Positions 8,066 to 15,577 of a DNA stretch of 21,942 nucleotides are shown in pieces. A program made the position numbers and the translations under genes. The first letter of the stretch is position 1. The number at the start of each line of letters is the position of its first letter. The stretch is taken from contig JAJYGE010000277.1 of NCBI GenBank assembly GCA_021785155.1, positions 1 through 21,942 of the forward strand. Direction: 5' to 3'. Source of the DNA: Planctomycetota bacterium. GTDB lineage: Bacteria > Planctomycetota > Phycisphaerae > WQYP01. Under the pieces are notes generated by a model. The model saw only the letters and a program-made list of their open reading frames with translations, ran no database searches and was not told the origin of the DNA.

Positions 8066-9727
8066 TTACCCTTTACTCCAATGCGGAGCATCAGGTTGCT
8101 CGGCGAGAAAAGTGTGAATCGCTTTGGCAAGGTTGCTGTCATTTAATGGGAACGTTTTGCCCACTCTATCGGAATGCCACCAACCTGGAAATAGCGCATG
8201 GCAGCCATGAGCCACAAATTTTCTCAGATCACTTAACGCCGCATGATAAAGCACCGGACTATCCGGGGGTTGATTGGGAGCCGGATGCCACTCGAAAATT
8301 CCCCAGTTGTGGCTGTATTGGGTGATCATAGCGGGATTCAAACTGCCAAAACGGGTGATGCCCAGATGCCCATTCTGCGGTAAAAAACCGGACCAGATGG
8401 TTGAAGCGGACGATAAAGCGCGCCGGACACCCGCCGTTGCATCTCCCAGCAATTCCGCTGGGATCTGATGCGCATAAAGTAATTCTTCAGGTAAGCCTTC
8501 CGCTATGAGCAAGCTCGCGACATCGCGAACAAAGTGTGCCACTTCACATTCACGGAAACCATACGCCGGATGCGATGGATTGCCTGGCGGAAACATATTG
8601 TTGTTGCCCTGATAGGTCCAATTCCATGCCCTCCACCATCGGAAGTGGTTTTGGACGCGTGGTGCGTCAAAGCCCCCCGCCGTAAATCCATTTCCGCTTT
8701 CAGGCGATGGATTAAAGTGTGGATCGGTAATTGGATCGGGATATTTTTCCAGATCCCAATAGGCCAGATTCCATGTTTTGAAATCGGTGCCGAATGTCTC
8801 ATTAAATGAGTGGCCGGTACCATTGGAATTATCAGGCGTCGGATCATCATAAAACGGGCTGACCCGATGGCCATCAATTAAAGTGAATGGTCCCGTGATT
8901 TCCTCAGGTGCCCCCTGTTTGGCAAATCTGGCACCCGGCGCATAGAGTCCACGATGCCGCAGCCAATCCCGGAATTCGGCAATGGCAAAGGGACTATAAT
9001 CCCCGATATATGCATTGCTGGTCGCGCCGCCAATGGCCAATTCTTCCTCAATGGAAAAATTAATGACGGAAATAACTCCGGGATACGCGCGCATGGCGGT
9101 TTTAATATCTCCCGCCCAGCGTTTGGCCTTACGGCGCATTTCCTCGCGTATTGCCGTGGCATAACGAGACGGTGTTACCACCAGTGTGTCTCTCCCCTGT
9201 ACCGGACCAGGCATTCCACGCCATGTTTTTCCATTAAGCCGCCATTGATAATTCCGCAGATCACCGTTGGGGTTGGTCAGTCCCGCATCATGGGTTTGCA
9301 TGGCAAAAATCACGCCACGATGAATGTTGTTTTCCCGAAAAACTTTGAGTTGCCGCAAAAGCAGCGGCAAGTTTCCCGCGTTGTAGATGGAGGCAAAACC
9401 CAATTTATTGTAATTATTGCCGGGGCCGAATTCTTTTTTCATTTTTGCAATCTGCTGTCGATACTCATCATCCGTCGTATCCGGACGATCCAGGGCACCC
9501 TCCCAAATGGGCATTAGGTAAAAGGTATTGCTGTGGTCCGGCTTGGGCCGGGCATGAGCGGAGACACCGCCATTATTTTCCCCCGCCATGATTGCGGTTA
9601 CGGAATCGGCCGCTGCGCTGACTCCCGAAGCTAATATTGCCCCCGCGGAAGCCGCCAGAAGTTGGCGGCGCGTAAGACCGCAAGCGGCAGGAATATTCTC
9701 AAAGCTTCCCATTTTCTTGGTCATCAT
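8066..9727 (-). CDS. Tat-exported putative glycoside hydrolase of unassigned family
   Basis: A 553-residue protein beginning with a twin-arginine signal (LTRRQLLAASAGAILASGVSAAA, Arg20-Arg21). The start at 9727 has GAAAGG upstream; a second ATG follows directly at 9724. The mature part has many Trp/Tyr/Asn residues and a likely TIM-barrel layout: FYLMPIWEGALD near the first strand, IHRGVIFAMQTHDAG, then VISVINFSIEEELAIGG (acidic cluster Glu227-229), and SPFAIAEFRDWL (residues 245-256), which recalls the segment after the acid/base in GH42-like beta-galactosidases. GIFEWHPAPNQ further on offers another carboxylate. I do not recognise a defined family; hydrolase activity is inferred from these motifs and the flanking glycosidases. 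It lies between the GH78-like gene (84-base gap) and the GH99-like gene, in the same direction. Confidence 0.6.
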   Translation of the reverse strand: MMTKKMGSFENIPAACGLTRRQLLAASAGAILASGVSAAADSVTAIMAGENNGGVSAHARPKPDHSNTFYLMPIWEGALDRPDTTDDEYRQQIAKMKKEFGPGNNYNKLGFASIYNAGNLPLLLRQLKVFRENNIHRGVIFAMQTHDAGLTNPNGDLRNYQWRLNGKTWRGMPGPVQGRDTLVVTPSRYATAIREEMRRKAKRWAGDIKTAMRAYPGVISVINFSIEEELAIGGATSNAYIGDYSPFAIAEFRDWLRHRGLYAPGARFAKQGAPEEITGPFTLIDGHRVSPFYDDPTPDNSNGTGHSFNETFGTDFKTWNLAYWDLEKYPDPITDPHFNPSPESGNGFTAGGFDAPRVQNHFRWWRAWNWTYQGNNNMFPPGNPSHPAYGFRECEVAHFVRDVASLLIAEGLPEELLYAHQIPAELLGDATAGVRRALSSASTIWSGFLPQNGHLGITRFGSLNPAMITQYSHNWGIFEWHPAPNQPPDSPVLYHAALSDLRKFVAHGCHALFPGWWHSDRVGKTFPLNDSNLAKAIHTFLAEQPDAPHWSKG

Positions 9728-9811
9728 TTGCCGGCACCTTTCAAGGATTCAGAACCTATTACCAGCGCGACAACCATCAGGCACAGCCGTGCTGGAAAAT
9801 CGGACGGCATA

Positions 9812-12358
9812 TTAACCGCCGGTGGAAACAATCAGGTAATGACCGGGGTTATGAAGCCTAAAGCTCCTGCGATTTTCTGGCCCCCGGATGACCCTGACGG
9901 CCTCCCCGTTGACCGTCACGGTGTTACCCGGAATCGCGACGGTCGCATGCACCGCTTTCGGCAGGGTAATAGTAAGTGTCTCTCGGCCTGATGTTTTCTT
10001 CACCTTTACCACGATGGCCCCATGAGGCGTGGGAACACGCCCGCTGACCCAGGTAAGACCGCACAAATGCGGGGCAATGACAACACGGGAAAATCCACCT
10101 CGCAGCGGCCGCACGCCTAAAGTATAATCCGTCAACCAATTCGTTACACCCGTCGACCAGCCATGGCAAAGACTGATGAGATAATTCCATGCCAGGTTCG
10201 GGTCGGGTTTTCCGTTATTGTCCAGATGGCGGTGAAAATGTTTTTTGGGCCATGTAGGATCATATTTTTCCCAGAAGGTGGTGGCACCCTCATGAATCAT
10301 GCCGCCCCAGTAATAACGAACGAAATTCAGCGCCTGCTGGTAATGCCCAAGATGACTTAGCGCAAAAATCACAAAATTATTGTAGTAGGGTGTGGCAACC
10401 TGCTTCCATGACGGACAATTCGGCCCCAGTATCCGGGCGTAAATGGCTCGCCGTTGCAGCGCATTGGCAACATGTGAATCAACGGCCATGGCATTGACTT
10501 GACGAATGTTTGTGAACGTATCGGTCTTTGGATTGGCCAGATATTTACGGGCGGCGACCATAAGTTGCCGATCCCAGCGGGCATATTTGGCCGCATTGGC
10601 CGAATCACCCATGGCCTGAAGCAAAAAAACCGCCCGGCGCACACCCCAGCATGTGTATAGATCGGTTGCCATATTCGCCTGAGGGGTATCTGGTGCGGCA
10701 ATAAGATTGGGTGCCCAATCCACAAAATTCCAATTCGCTTTGAGTTTATTGACGAAGAGATTTTTTTTATTAAATCCTAGTTTCATATAACGTAACATGG
10801 ACAACAGAAGTTGATGTTGCGACTGAATATATTTTAGGGAACCCGTGTGGCGGTAAAAATCAGCCAGGCCACAAATCCAGGCATTGGAATAACCGGGCAG
10901 GCCGTTGATATAACTGATGGGCGAAGCGTCTGCGGGCCGTCCGCCCTGGGATTGCAAACGTACCTGCGTCATGCTCAACTCCATGAGAAAGTGATCCAGA
11001 AACACATTGTTGATGGTCTGGCCGGTAATCTGTAGATCTCCCATCCACAGCCCACGGTCACGTTTGGGACCATCCCATATTTGTTCCTGCATGCACAAGT
11101 GGGCCGTATAGGCACCGGTATACCAGATTTTGGTCAACAGCGGATCGGAACACGCAAACGCTCCGCGGTATTTTACAGGGTAATATTTGAAATCCAGACG
11201 CAGCCGATTGATCTTAATAGGGCTGTGACCCAAAAACTGGACCGTGGCATACCGAAACGCACTGTACGGGGTTGATTCTGTTTGTCCAGCTTGCAACCGC
11301 AAGGGATGCACGCCGCCCCAAGGGCAATGAAGAGCCTCACCACGCGATTCGCCGGTACCGATAATCACCGTACCACCGCTACCGCGCACTTGAATGCGTC
11401 CCGCAACTTCCTGACCAAAACTCAGCAGAAACTCCGGAGACTTATTATCAGACGGCACGACCAGAATCGGTTGATTAATAACACTTTTCGTGTGCAGAAG
11501 TTGCGGAGGATTGCTTGGATGAATCACCAAACTTATTCGGCCCGCTGGAGCCAATTTTGAACGTCCACGATAACCAGGTCGCAACGTGGCGGCATCTTCT
11601 TTTGTAAGCATGCGTACCACGGTTTGCAGACCGGAAAAAGCTGTGGCTCCGCGGATGACAGTAAGGTGCTCCGGTTGAAAATAAAGATGAAACAGGTAGC
11701 TTGAATGCCCTGGCCATGGATGGACCGCGCTGGCCCATGGTCCGGTGCCATACACCGCTTCAACCGTGGCCGGACGTCCCTGTTTTTCGGCCGGATGGCT
11801 TGGCCAGTTTTTTCCCGGTTGCTGGGAAACCTGCCAGGAGCCGTCCGTCTTTAACATCGTTTTACCGGATCCGATCAGCCAGAGAATAGCTCCGGCCGGG
11901 CCGCCATCATTGGTCGCCTTTATCGCAAATTCGTTGGGGCCAATCCGAAGAAAATGCGAAATATTAATTCTCCGCGCATGGCTCCAACCCAGTACATTGG
12001 ACAGATGGGCTGTCACTTCTTTGCCGTTAATGTAAAGAGTAAAATAATTGTCCGCCGTCACATATACCACAGGTTTAACGGGCAGAGATTTCAGCGTCAG
12101 TGTTCTATACAAATACACGCTCTGATGATTACCGACGGTGGAGGCCCATATCCAACCGGGCGGCTTACCCAGCGCATCGGCGGGTGCCTCCGGCAACGGC
12201 AGGCCATAGGTTGGATCAACTGTAGGCGGACGCGCAGAAGAAACCGAAGCTGCTGCCGCAACGGCGGCGAAGCCACTTCCCGTCAGCAACACCCAGAAAA
12301 TAACAAGGGGCCATCGCCGTACTTCAGCAAGGTTGGATTTTCGGTTATGAAATATCAT
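9812..12358 (-). CDS. Secreted GH78-related alpha-L-rhamnosidase-like protein (acid Glu replaced by Asp)
   Basis: An 848-residue protein with a Sec-type signal peptide (hydrophobic core WPLVIFWVLLTGSGFAAVAA, residues 16-35). ATG 12358 is preceded by AAGGAA at good spacing. An N-terminal galactose-binding-like domain (ADNYFTLYINGKEV, residues 102-115) is followed by a beta region, an (alpha/alpha)6 barrel and a C-terminal beta domain. GH78 landmarks: DGPKRDRGLWMGD (residues 429-441), with Asp434 where most members have the general-acid Glu; GATTFWEKYDP, with the general base Glu697; and SLCH, with the conserved His732. The DGxKRDR variant is known to me from a GH78-like branch, so Asp may act as the acid. 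It is the promoter-proximal gene of the glycosidase block, divergent from the AraC-type regulator. Likely role: cleavage of rhamnosyl or related linkages outside the cytoplasm. Confidence 0.78.
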   Translation of the reverse strand: MIFHNRKSNLAEVRRWPLVIFWVLLTGSGFAAVAAAASVSSARPPTVDPTYGLPLPEAPADALGKPPGWIWASTVGNHQSVYLYRTLTLKSLPVKPVVYVTADNYFTLYINGKEVTAHLSNVLGWSHARRINISHFLRIGPNEFAIKATNDGGPAGAILWLIGSGKTMLKTDGSWQVSQQPGKNWPSHPAEKQGRPATVEAVYGTGPWASAVHPWPGHSSYLFHLYFQPEHLTVIRGATAFSGLQTVVRMLTKEDAATLRPGYRGRSKLAPAGRISLVIHPSNPPQLLHTKSVINQPILVVPSDNKSPEFLLSFGQEVAGRIQVRGSGGTVIIGTGESRGEALHCPWGGVHPLRLQAGQTESTPYSAFRYATVQFLGHSPIKINRLRLDFKYYPVKYRGAFACSDPLLTKIWYTGAYTAHLCMQEQIWDGPKRDRGLWMGDLQITGQTINNVFLDHFLMELSMTQVRLQSQGGRPADASPISYINGLPGYSNAWICGLADFYRHTGSLKYIQSQHQLLLSMLRYMKLGFNKKNLFVNKLKANWNFVDWAPNLIAAPDTPQANMATDLYTCWGVRRAVFLLQAMGDSANAAKYARWDRQLMVAARKYLANPKTDTFTNIRQVNAMAVDSHVANALQRRAIYARILGPNCPSWKQVATPYYNNFVIFALSHLGHYQQALNFVRYYWGGMIHEGATTFWEKYDPTWPKKHFHRHLDNNGKPDPNLAWNYLISLCHGWSTGVTNWLTDYTLGVRPLRGGFSRVVIAPHLCGLTWVSGRVPTPHGAIVVKVKKTSGRETLTITLPKAVHATVAIPGNTVTVNGEAVRVIRGPENRRSFRLHNPGHYLIVSTGG

Positions 12359-12720
12359 GATCGTTTTCCTTTTCTTCGTCTATTATGTCGGAACTGCCCC
12401 AAAGACACTATAACCAGGCACCACAAGGCCACGAAACCACTTATCGAACGCCGGAACAGGATTCCCAGTCCATGCCCGTACACCGCGCCGACCTGCCCGC
12501 CAACAGATCGGTTATCAAGGCTGTGAACGGTTACAGATTTTACAACATGGACCGGCGGCTTCAATCGGCTTTCTTTTTATTACGACTGTGGCTATCTTAA
12601 ACGAATGAAATAATCACGTTATTCCCCGGAGCCTGTCCGAGTAATGAGCGGGATTGCGCTGACTCGGAAGGCTCCCAATGCTACAATATTTTGGCCGACG
12701 ATGCCGGTTGGAGATATTGC
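12359..12720. promoter_or_regulatory. 362-base divergent control region between the glycosidase block and the AraC-type regulator
   Basis: No convincing gene is seen here. It must hold the promoters for the leftward glycosidase genes and the rightward regulator. Leftward, TTCGTG-17-TATAGT is a weak sigma70-like candidate about 45-75 bases before 12358. CGGTTA occurs twice in direct orientation 19 bases apart (12509-12514 and 12528-12533), a spacing in the range used by AraC-family half-sites, but six bases is little evidence. A strong inverted repeat at 12628-12675 is listed separately. Confidence 0.4.
12628..12675. repeat. Near-perfect inverted repeat upstream of the AraC-family gene
   Basis: Left arm GGAGCCTGTCCGAGT (12628-12642) and right arm ACTCGGAAGGCTCC (12662-12675) are reverse complements except for one extra G in the left arm, around a 19-base loop. 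It ends 45 bases before the regulator's start, so it could be an autoregulatory operator, an RNA hairpin in the 5' leader, or both. There is no U-tract, so it is not a standard terminator. Confidence 0.65.
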
Positions 12721-13683
12721 ATGAAGCGTAAGCTGCCCAGCGCCGTTCACGGCATACCTCCGAATGCCAGTTGGCAGGGGGTGCGGCAGTGGGATATTTT
12801 TGAGGGGTCATCACAGATTTTACCCGAAGTAAAGTTGATCGGGGAATTCAACTTTAAGGATGTGGTACCGGGCGTTCTTCAACCTGGCCGCCACGTGGGG
12901 CTTTTTGAAGTCAATGTGATTCTGGAAGGCTCCCGCGAAATTTGGTTTAGTGGCATTCCATCGCCTCTGGTCTTCCGGCGTGGTTTCGGCATGATCGTGC
13001 AACCGGGGCAACTGCATGGCAGCGTGCGCAATTCCCTGGATACAGCACTGTACCTCTGCATCCAATTCAGCATTCCAGATCGCCCGGCGGTCACCCTGCC
13101 TGGCATTTCATCGCGTGAGACAGGCCAGGCCCGGCATATACTTGAAGAGGCATCATGGCCCATGTTTGAATTTTCACCGGAACTTACCGATAGCCTGTTG
13201 CATCTCCTGGAAGAGCATCGGCAAAAACGCGCTGACGGCAAAATGGCGGCGCGGGGATATTTTCTGGCCTTTCTGGCATGGCTGCTCCGGGATTTGCGGG
13301 CGGCGCAAAACACCACAACCCAGCGCGATACGACACTGTCGCCGGAAATAGCTCGAAGCCTGAGTTTTGTGCAGCGGAATATCGGACGGTCCTTCAGCAT
13401 TGATGAAATGGCCGCCACCGTCGGATTAAGCCCCGGTCACTTCCGGCGGCTGTTCCATGAAGAAATGGGACTAAGCCCGCATAGCTACCTGATCCGTCAC
13501 CGCGTGGACGTATCCAAGCAAATGTTGATGAACACCGGCAAAAGCGTGACTGAAATCGCCATGGATCTGGGGTTTGCATCATCGGCACATTTCGCATCTG
13601 TATTCCGACGATTCTCCGGCACAACACCCTTACAATTCCGTGACCAGTTCATCAAGCCATTGCCGCAAGGAAAGACGGTGTAA
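12721..13683 (+). CDS. AraC-family transcriptional regulator
   Basis: A 320-residue cytoplasmic DNA-binding protein. The N-terminal part (residues of about 20-125) has the cupin-like pattern of AraC ligand domains, including GFGMIVQPGQLHGS. The C-terminal 100 residues carry the double helix-turn-helix: FSIDEMAATVGLSPGHFRRLFHEE (about 225-248) and SVTEIAMDLGFASSAHFASVFRRFSGTTPLQFR (about 275-307). ATG 12721 is chosen because GGAG lies 7-8 bases upstream; an in-frame TTG at 12691 is possible. The gene stands alone, divergent from the four exported glycosidases, the usual arrangement for a local activator, so a sugar such as L-rhamnose or an oligosaccharide may be its ligand. That target and ligand are inferences from position. 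Confidence 0.9.
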   Translation: MKRKLPSAVHGIPPNASWQGVRQWDIFEGSSQILPEVKLIGEFNFKDVVPGVLQPGRHVGLFEVNVILEGSREIWFSGIPSPLVFRRGFGMIVQPGQLHGSVRNSLDTALYLCIQFSIPDRPAVTLPGISSRETGQARHILEEASWPMFEFSPELTDSLLHLLEEHRQKRADGKMAARGYFLAFLAWLLRDLRAAQNTTTQRDTTLSPEIARSLSFVQRNIGRSFSIDEMAATVGLSPGHFRRLFHEEMGLSPHSYLIRHRVDVSKQMLMNTGKSVTEIAMDLGFASSAHFASVFRRFSGTTPLQFRDQFIKPLPQGKTV

Positions 13684-13721
13684 AGCGGCATGATCGCCTT
13701 CCAAAATAGCCGCTGACTTTT
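13684..13721 (+). terminator. Possible weak terminator after the AraC-family gene
   Basis: AGCGGC (13684-13689) pairs with GCCGCT (13709-13714) around a 19-base loop, followed by GACTTTT. The stem is only 6 bp, the loop is long and the T-run short, so this is tentative. Confidence 0.25.
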
Positions 13722-13781
13722 CTCTCAACCGGGGGCATGTGTTGACCATCACGTATTCGTAATCAGCGCGCATAATAACCG

Positions 13782-13841
13782 CGTGTTCTGTAACCTTTAC
13801 AAATGGGGGGCAACTCTCATTTGTAAACGTGACAGAACACG
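13782..13841. repeat. 24-bp inverted repeat upstream of the AhpD-like pseudogene
   Basis: The left arm (13782-13805, starting CGTGTTCTGT and ending TTTACAAATG) and the right arm (13818-13841) are reverse complements at 22 of 24 positions, with a 12-base G-rich loop (GGGGGCAACTCT). The right arm ends 12 bases before the pseudogene's start codon, so an RNA would fold a long hairpin over its 5' leader; as DNA it could be an operator or a relic of a small mobile element. No T-run follows, so it is not an ordinary terminator. Confidence 0.75.
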
Positions 13842-13853
13842 AAGAGATTTTCC

Positions 13854-14397
13854 ATGCTTACAATTGCCACTAAAGAATTATCTGACTATCCATGGCTTAT
13901 TCGGTCTTTTTTCCTGGAAGCAGACAAGAAAATATGGCCGCGTGCTGGATCCGGATTTTTGCGGGGATGATCGCCCCGGGTGTTTACAACCGTGGCGCTG
14001 CTTTATGGCGCATTGGCCCAATGGAAATCACCCCTGGCCCCGGCACTGCGTTCACTGGTCACAGTGCGGGTATCGCAGATCAATTATTGCACGTTCTGTG
14101 TCAATTTAAACTCCGCGACTTTAGCCAAACGCGGGGTGAGCATGGAAAAAATTGATGCTCTTCCGGATTGGCGCAATAGCCGATTTTTCACACCGGAGGA
14201 ACATCGAACCCTGGAATATGCCGAGGCCATGCCCCACAACAATGTTGACGATAATTTGCACGGGCGATTAAAGCGGATTTGGCATGATGACACGATTGTG
14301 GAACGTACCGCTCTGATTGCCTTCCAGAATCGGTCATCGAAATGTAACGCGGCTTCTGGATATACCATTACAGGGATTTTGCCACCTGCCGGGTTGA
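13854..14397 (+). pseudogene. Decayed carboxymuconolactone decarboxylase / AhpD-like gene
   Basis: The middle part reads clearly as an AhpD-like fold (PALRSLVTVRVSQINYCTFC, then NSATLAKRGVSMEKIDALPDW and TALIAFQNRSSK), a family of alkylhydroperoxidase/decarboxylase-like proteins with a CxxC motif. The reading frame is broken. It starts at ATG 13854 (MLTIATKELSDYPWLIRSFF), continues as WKQTRKYGRVLDPD only if one T of the T6 run at 13907-13912 is removed, returns to the first frame only if a base is added near the T5 run at 13956-13960, then meets TGA at 13968-13970 where relatives as I recall them have Arg (one change from CGA). Near 14368 another extra base puts the natural ending QGFCHLPG-stop (TGA 14395-14397) in a different frame. 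Correcting the three indels gives 543 nt, exactly 181 codons including the stop. It ends two bases from the convergent gene. Confidence 0.75.
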
Positions 14398-14399
14398 CA

Positions 14400-14813
14400 C
14401 TAAGTCGCACGGGCCGTCAATTGCCACTGGTCCGAGGGGTGATGGGCCCCCGGCGATTCGGCAGTAAGAGCAAAACGTCCGTGGAGCATGCGTCCGCGCA
14501 AAATGAAATTTATTTCTTGATCGTTATACGCGATAAGTTCCAGAACTCCGCCGTCAACTTGGGAAACTCTTCCCCGGCCCCCGGAAATTTCCCCCTCATA
14601 GTGGAGATATTCCATGCGATGATCCGGCAGTTGCCATGCTGGAATCGGGCCAAAATGGCCGATCCACAGCGACGGGGCCACGCGTATCCGCCAGGTTGCC
14701 AGAAGCTCTTTGTCCGGCATTTGCAACATTAAATCCCAGTGCGTGTCGGCATCCCGCACATGTTTCAGAACGACAAAGTGAAGGACGTTTTGCTTGAAGT
14801 CTTGCCAAACCAT
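14400..14813 (-). CDS. Stand-alone LigD-like 3'-phosphoesterase domain protein
   Basis: A 137-residue protein that corresponds to the DNA polymerase/ligase N-terminal (3'-phosphoesterase) domain of LigD. In LigD this domain trims 3'-phosphate or ribonucleotide ends during non-homologous end joining using Mn2+. Visible equivalents: His18 (FVVLKH), His25 and Asp27 (THWDLML), His65 and Tyr69 (DHRMEYLHYEG), then ILRGRMLHGRFAL near the end. The Arg that follows HxDL in LigD is Met29 here, which may change activity. There is no ligase or polymerase domain, and no Ku gene is in the window. ATG 14813 has no clear Shine-Dalgarno. It is divergent from the TPR operon (50-base gap) and convergent with the pseudogene. 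Confidence 0.75.
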   Translation of the reverse strand: MVWQDFKQNVLHFVVLKHVRDADTHWDLMLQMPDKELLATWRIRVAPSLWIGHFGPIPAWQLPDHRMEYLHYEGEISGGRGRVSQVDGGVLELIAYNDQEINFILRGRMLHGRFALTAESPGAHHPSDQWQLTARAT

Positions 14814-14863
14814 GGTTCAATGGTACCATCTTCTATGACAGAATACGGCAGGAGACTATATTT

Positions 14864-15553
14864 ATGGCAGTTTGCAGTTCAAAACGGTGGTCACGGACGG
14901 CGCTTATGGTATTGGCCACAAGCGCCATGTTGCTGGCAGGATGTGAAAGTTCCGCCATGCGTTTACGTAACCAGGGCTTATCCCTGTATCATCAGGGAGA
15001 ATATAAATCGGCACTGGCAAAATTTAATGATGCCCTGAAATACAACCCCTCTGATCCAAGGGCCAATTATTATGCCGGCGCTTCGGACTACATGCTGGCC
15101 CGATATCAGGAGGCAGCCTTTCATTATAAGACGGCGTGGACCGTGGATCCTAATTTTGGCCATGTGAAAAGTGCCCTGGCCGAAGCGCTTATTCGGGCCG
15201 GGCGTCCTAATGAGGCCATGAATTTTCTGGAGCGTGATGCGGAACTTACGGGCCGCGTCAACGGGCGGCTTCGCGTTGCCCGGTTCTATAAGCGCATCGG
15301 GGATCTTGATGACGCCCGCGTCAACTTCAAAAAAGCCGCCGCCATGGCACCGTCCAATCCGGAAGTGCTCATGCAGGTGGCGGAATTTTATGACAGCGTG
15401 GGGCAAAAGCAGGATGCCCGGAAGTTATACATTCGTATTTATCAACTCGACCCGGTCATGCCCCAGTTAGTTGAAAAAATGCAGCATGATGGCGTTACGA
15501 TTTCCGAAGCGATTTCGGCACCGCTGCCATCCACACAACCGGCCGCAAAATGA
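14864..15553 (+). CDS. TPR-repeat lipoprotein
   Basis: A 229-residue protein with a lipoprotein signal (ALMVLATSAMLLAGC; lipidated Cys27), so it is probably anchored in a membrane facing the periplasm. About four tetratricopeptide-like repeats follow: LRNQGLSLYHQGEYKSALAK, then ANYYAGASDYMLARYQEAAF, a third at VKSALAEALIRAGRPNEAMN and a fourth at RFYKRIGDLDDARVNFKKAA, with NP or DP closers typical of TPRs. Such proteins serve as protein-protein scaffolds; no enzymatic motif is visible. AGGAG stands about 10 bases before ATG 14864. It is the first gene of a plus-strand operon, 24 bases upstream of a membrane protein. The short Ser/Thr/Pro/Ala-rich end (PLPSTQPAAK) is probably disordered. Confidence 0.85.
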   Translation: MAVCSSKRWSRTALMVLATSAMLLAGCESSAMRLRNQGLSLYHQGEYKSALAKFNDALKYNPSDPRANYYAGASDYMLARYQEAAFHYKTAWTVDPNFGHVKSALAEALIRAGRPNEAMNFLERDAELTGRVNGRLRVARFYKRIGDLDDARVNFKKAAAMAPSNPEVLMQVAEFYDSVGQKQDARKLYIRIYQLDPVMPQLVEKMQHDGVTISEAISAPLPSTQPAAK

Positions 15554-15577
15554 TCCATCGCGCCATGGAATACGCTG

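Noticed and set aside
12355..12564. A 69-residue minus-strand reading frame with an ATGA overlap to the start of the GH78-like gene and a hydrophobic stretch (ALWCLVIVSLGQF).
   Set aside because: It begins with TTG, has no clear ribosome binding site and covers the region expected to hold promoters; the overlap could be chance. Kept only as a possibility.
12385..12600. A 71-codon plus-strand frame in the same control region.
   Set aside because: Composition is unlike a folded protein, there is no ribosome binding site, and it overlaps the divergent promoter region.
13783..14109. A plus-strand frame of 108 codons over the inverted repeat and the pseudogene's 5' part.
   Set aside because: Only its short WKQTRKYGRVLDPD stretch resembles a protein family; it is the shifted frame of the broken AhpD-like gene, not a gene itself.
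14398..14732. Continuation of the AhpD-like frame for about 110 codons across the opposite-strand phosphoesterase gene.
   Set aside because: This is read-through after the indel near 14368; the natural stop (TGA 14395-14397) exists in the neighbouring frame, and the antisense gene explains the region.
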